Notes under the pieces: generated by a model
The model's input: the letters and a program-made list of their open reading frames with translations, nothing else
Told to the model about the DNA's origin: nothing
Database searches by the model: none
Assembly: GCA_029582265.1 (NCBI GenBank)
Contig: CM055822.1
Coordinates: 2,160,057 to 2,224,056 of the forward strand
Origin: Zoroaster sp. YZ-2022
Taxonomy: Eukaryota > Echinodermata > Asteroidea > Forcipulatida > Zoroasteridae
Direction of reading: 5' to 3'
DNA: 64,000 nucleotides
Position numbers and translations under genes: made by a program
Shown: positions 61,556 to 64,000 of the stretch, one piece after another
Layout: every line of letters starts with the position of its first letter
Position numbering within the stretch: the first letter of the stretch is position 1

Positions 61556-61830
61556 CAGCGGCGTAGCCAGGACTTTTTCAGTGGGGGGGGGGGGGCACAG
61601 GGGGCATTGCTTTTCAGTGGGGGGGAGGGGGGGGGGCACAGGGGGCATTGCTTTTCAGTGGGGGGGGGGAGGGGGGCCAGGGGGTATGGGTTTTTCCCTT
61701 TTCTTTTTCTTTTCTGTTTTTTGGGGCACTATGAGGATTTTTCGTGGTGGGGGGGTGCACCTGGGGGGGCACTGGAAATTTGTGGGGGGACGTGTGCCCC
61801 CCAGGCCCCCCCCCCGTGGCTACGCCGCTG
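61556..61830. mobile_element. hAT MITE in the Penelope-like element (275 bp)
   Basis: The ends CAGCGGCGTAGCCA and TGGCTACGCCGCTG are inverted. The 8-bp duplication TGTTGAGA lies at 61548-61555 and 61831-61838. The interior has two copies of a G-rich stretch with GGCACAGGGGGCATTGCTTT. This end type is widespread among animal hAT MITEs. Confidence 0.94.
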
Positions 61831-62260
61831 TGTTGAGACCATATCGTTGAAGTGTGTGAAGTTGATGTATCCAGTGTGACTCCCTAAGTTTGCGATGTGT
61901 GTCATTGCTAGTACAAGCTTCAATTACAATAAGTTCAACATCCTTAATACTACGAATAGGTCTGTTGAAGTGGATTGCTACATTATTGTATACCGCATCT
62001 TGTACATGAAAACATGCATGTAGGCCTTTTACGCGCAAGGAGTGCATTCATTTCAGGATGTACCCAAAAGAAATAATGTATTTGTTGACATACGGTATTA
62101 AATCCCTTTTCAAATTGTTTGATATAGGGGCCCCCATGCACACAACCCAGTTAAGTGTCTCTGTAGGGGTGATGGTAGTGGGGGAGTTGGGGTGTCCCAA
62201 TGACCTCCTTAATTACAAGCCCTTTCATTCTGCACGGGTACAAGATGATATTAAATAAAT
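61831..62260 (-). pseudogene. Penelope GIY-YIG nuclease C-terminal part
   Basis: The frame 62047 to 61831 reads DAVYNNVAIHFNRPIRSIKD, then VELIVIE and HWIHQLHTLQRYGLN. This is the typical end of Penelope-like endonucleases (HFN.P.HS..D, WI..L.TL.P.GLN). Upstream (62050-62260) the nuclease start is degraded with stops. On the far side of the MITE the same frame runs on for a few codons (INTDIK) to a stop at about 61527. The nuclease nicks target DNA for insertion, but this copy is dead. Confidence 0.82.
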
Positions 62261-62677
62261 GATTTCTTAAAAAGCAAAGTAAATAGAACGTTATGAACAA
62301 TGCAGTGGTGAATCACACTGTTTGTTACTAACCATTACCTTGGAACATTTATATATAAAAAAATACTAAATTGTGTACAACCTCTCTTCATCATGTGCTC
62401 TTTTTTAATTAAAACAAATAAATGTGCAATTTTGCTAATTACCTAAAATATTAAACTATGATTCTGTCTGAGATGTTATTTTAAATTGATTTAGGATTCC
62501 ATTAATATGGAATATCAAATAATAAACTATGAAATTAACAATAAAAAATATCAATTTAAAAAGTAAAGAAAGTGAATAAATTAGATAATTGAAAACACTG
62601 CTTTCACCACGTGCCATTTTGTGTTGTCTTGAAACCTATTGGTAAAATCAAATGTTGCAATTTAAATATATATTGTG

Positions 62678-63250
62678 AATCAGTGGCCTCAAAACATAAG
62701 TCAATTTATGATATGGTAAATCTGGAGGGCAAAAGTAGTTCATAATTTCCAGTTGGAATTTAGAAAATAAGTACTCTTTCCTAAGTCCACTGGAGGAACA
62801 AAAATGGTCTCAGAATATTTAAAATCGCCTTCCTGATGTCGCCTTTGGCCTTGCAAATTCATGTCATTAGTAAACAAAAGCAAAGTATTGTCCAAAAATC
62901 ACAAATAACACCGAATATTTCGGCGCACGAGAATCAGTGGCCTCAAAACATAAGTCAATTTATGATATGATAAATCTGGAGGGGAAAAGTATATTTAATA
63001 ATAATAAATAATTGTTACTATAAAAATATGCTATCATTTTTTTAAATTAAATAATTTCCAGGTTGAATTTAGAAAATAGTACTCTTTCCGAAGGTCCACT
63101 GGAGGAACAAAAATGAGCCTAGAACATATAAAATCGCCTTCCCGATGTCGCCATTGCAAATTCATGTCATTAATAAACAAAATCAAATAAGTATCGTTCA
63201 AAAATTACGTCAATAACACCGACAATTTCAACGCACGTGTATCGGCGCAC
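62678..63250 (+). repeat. Tandem duplication, about 255 and 320 bp
   Basis: GAATCAGTGGCCTCAAAACA starts both copies (about 62678 and 62931). Both continue through CACTGGAGGAACAAAAATG, AAAATCGCCTTCC, GATGTCGCC and TTCATGTCATTA and end near CGGCGCACG. The second copy has an extra AT-rich stretch of about 65 bp (62990-63055). The stretch 62261-62677 before it is AT-rich and shows no gene. Confidence 0.92.
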
Positions 63251-63817
63251 GTTACAGACCTAAAGTTAACGTTGCGTTGCTGATTAAGTTATTGTCTACA
63301 GACTATTTTACTTGTGAAAGAAAATTCCACTTTTCCACTCCTCTGCACATCCCTTGACATGACAATTATGGTCACACATACCTTAACTATTGTTACACAG
63401 GTCCCCTGTATTTTGAATTGATTTTCTCAAATTGTTTATTCAAAAACCGTTATAAAATAAGTGATTATCGGAACATAAAATGTTGTGTGACACATTAATC
63501 CATTTGCTAATGTACGTATCAGTCTGGCACCTACACCGTTTCATAAAACTATATGTCTAATCCAGGGGCGTGTTTTCGCGACCGTATCCAGAAACATGTT
63601 TCGGCTTCGGTCTTTGGTTACGTTTTCGCAAGTTCGGTTGTGCTGCGATGACGTCATTGTTCGGCCCAACCGTCAACCGAATGGTTTGTGATCGGTTACG
63701 CTTGGTTTCAAAATGGCGGATTGTAAAAAGCAACGAAAGTTTTGACAGCCCTAAAAAATTGTATGGCATATGCCAAAATAATCTTTATGGCTCAGTGCTG
63801 TCCAAAAGTTACCATAC

Positions 63818-64000
63818 GCATGGGCGGATCCAGAACATTTTTTAGGGGGGGGGGGCTGAGAATCAAAAACAATTATTTTTCAGTATTACACAAAGGGTGC
63901 CGCCACTTTCTATGCGCAACGGTTAGTACAGTACTACATTAAGTAGGTCACCTCCTTATGTTTATCCCACACACTGTGGGAATGGGAGTGCGTTCTCCCC
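63818..64000. mobile_element. Possible hAT-like MITE, cut by the window edge
   Basis: CATGGGCGGATCCAGAA followed by a long G run looks like the start of a common MITE type. The right end lies outside. The stretch before it, 63251-63817, has no gene that I can support. CAGGGGCGTGTTTTCGCG at about 63564 may be another such start. Confidence 0.4.

Larger units (their letters stand above)
60846..62260 (-). mobile_element. Penelope-like element, 5'-truncated
   Basis: The minus strand carries the C-terminal GIY-YIG-type nuclease part of a Penelope-like element (61840-62047), then a 3' untranslated stretch that ends at about 60860-60900 with a hammerhead-ribozyme-like sequence, as is known for terminal repeats of this class. 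The reverse transcriptase half is not present; upstream of 62260 the sequence is AT-rich and unrelated. A hAT MITE (61556-61830) interrupts the last codons. A mononucleotide-rich stretch within 61570-61810 belongs to the MITE. Confidence 0.82.

Overview
The window reads as ordinary, AT-rich animal genomic DNA. There are no operons, the host coding sequence is cut into short exons with GT/AG splice sites, and mobile elements of nearly every eukaryotic class are present (LINE, Penelope-like, DIRS, Ty3/gypsy, Tc1/mariner, hAT, TTAA-type). The DIRS, Penelope and gypsy types seen, together with abundant ACATGTACATGT runs, suggest a marine invertebrate, perhaps an echinoderm or hemichordate. That placement is inference; nothing in the window fixes the species.

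One host gene is well supported. It lies on the minus strand and encodes a START-domain lipid-transfer protein closest to STARD10. Four coding exons are visible: 46831-46667 (with the start codon), 34511-34364, 21825-21722 and 2477-2360. Their phases fit one another (0, 1, 0, 1). The last exon(s) lie left of position 1. The exons total 535 bp of coding sequence, while the three introns are 12.2, 12.5 and 19.2 kb and are built largely of transposons.

Intron 3 (2478-21721) holds a LINE fragment, a structurally complete but frameshifted DIRS element (about 5397-11501) with inverted terminal repeats and an internal complementary region, a 21/23-bp minisatellite, and a Ty3/gypsy element (12630-17880) with a CATAT target duplication, near-identical LTRs and a MITE nested in its 5' LTR. 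Intron 2 (21826-34363) holds a 5.8-kb hAT-type element with an 8-bp target duplication, a 395-bp tandem array inside it, and a 3.3-kb TTAA-flanked element. Intron 1 (34512-46666) holds a 0.95-kb foldback element, a hAT deletion derivative, a mutated Tc1 element, MITEs and a 21-bp minisatellite.

Right of the gene (46832-64000) I see no convincing second gene. This part contains a CR1/L2-like LINE (52.8-54.5 kb), several MITEs, a (TA)n microsatellite, a 5'-truncated Penelope-like element (60.85-62.26 kb) interrupted by a hAT MITE, and local duplications. One weak plus-strand candidate exon lies near 58.2 kb. No tRNA, rRNA or CRISPR was recognised. I found no clearly new molecular system. The most unusual unexplained signal is a GTAA...GGACACCAAA motif that recurs across 24-32 kb in two separately bounded elements.
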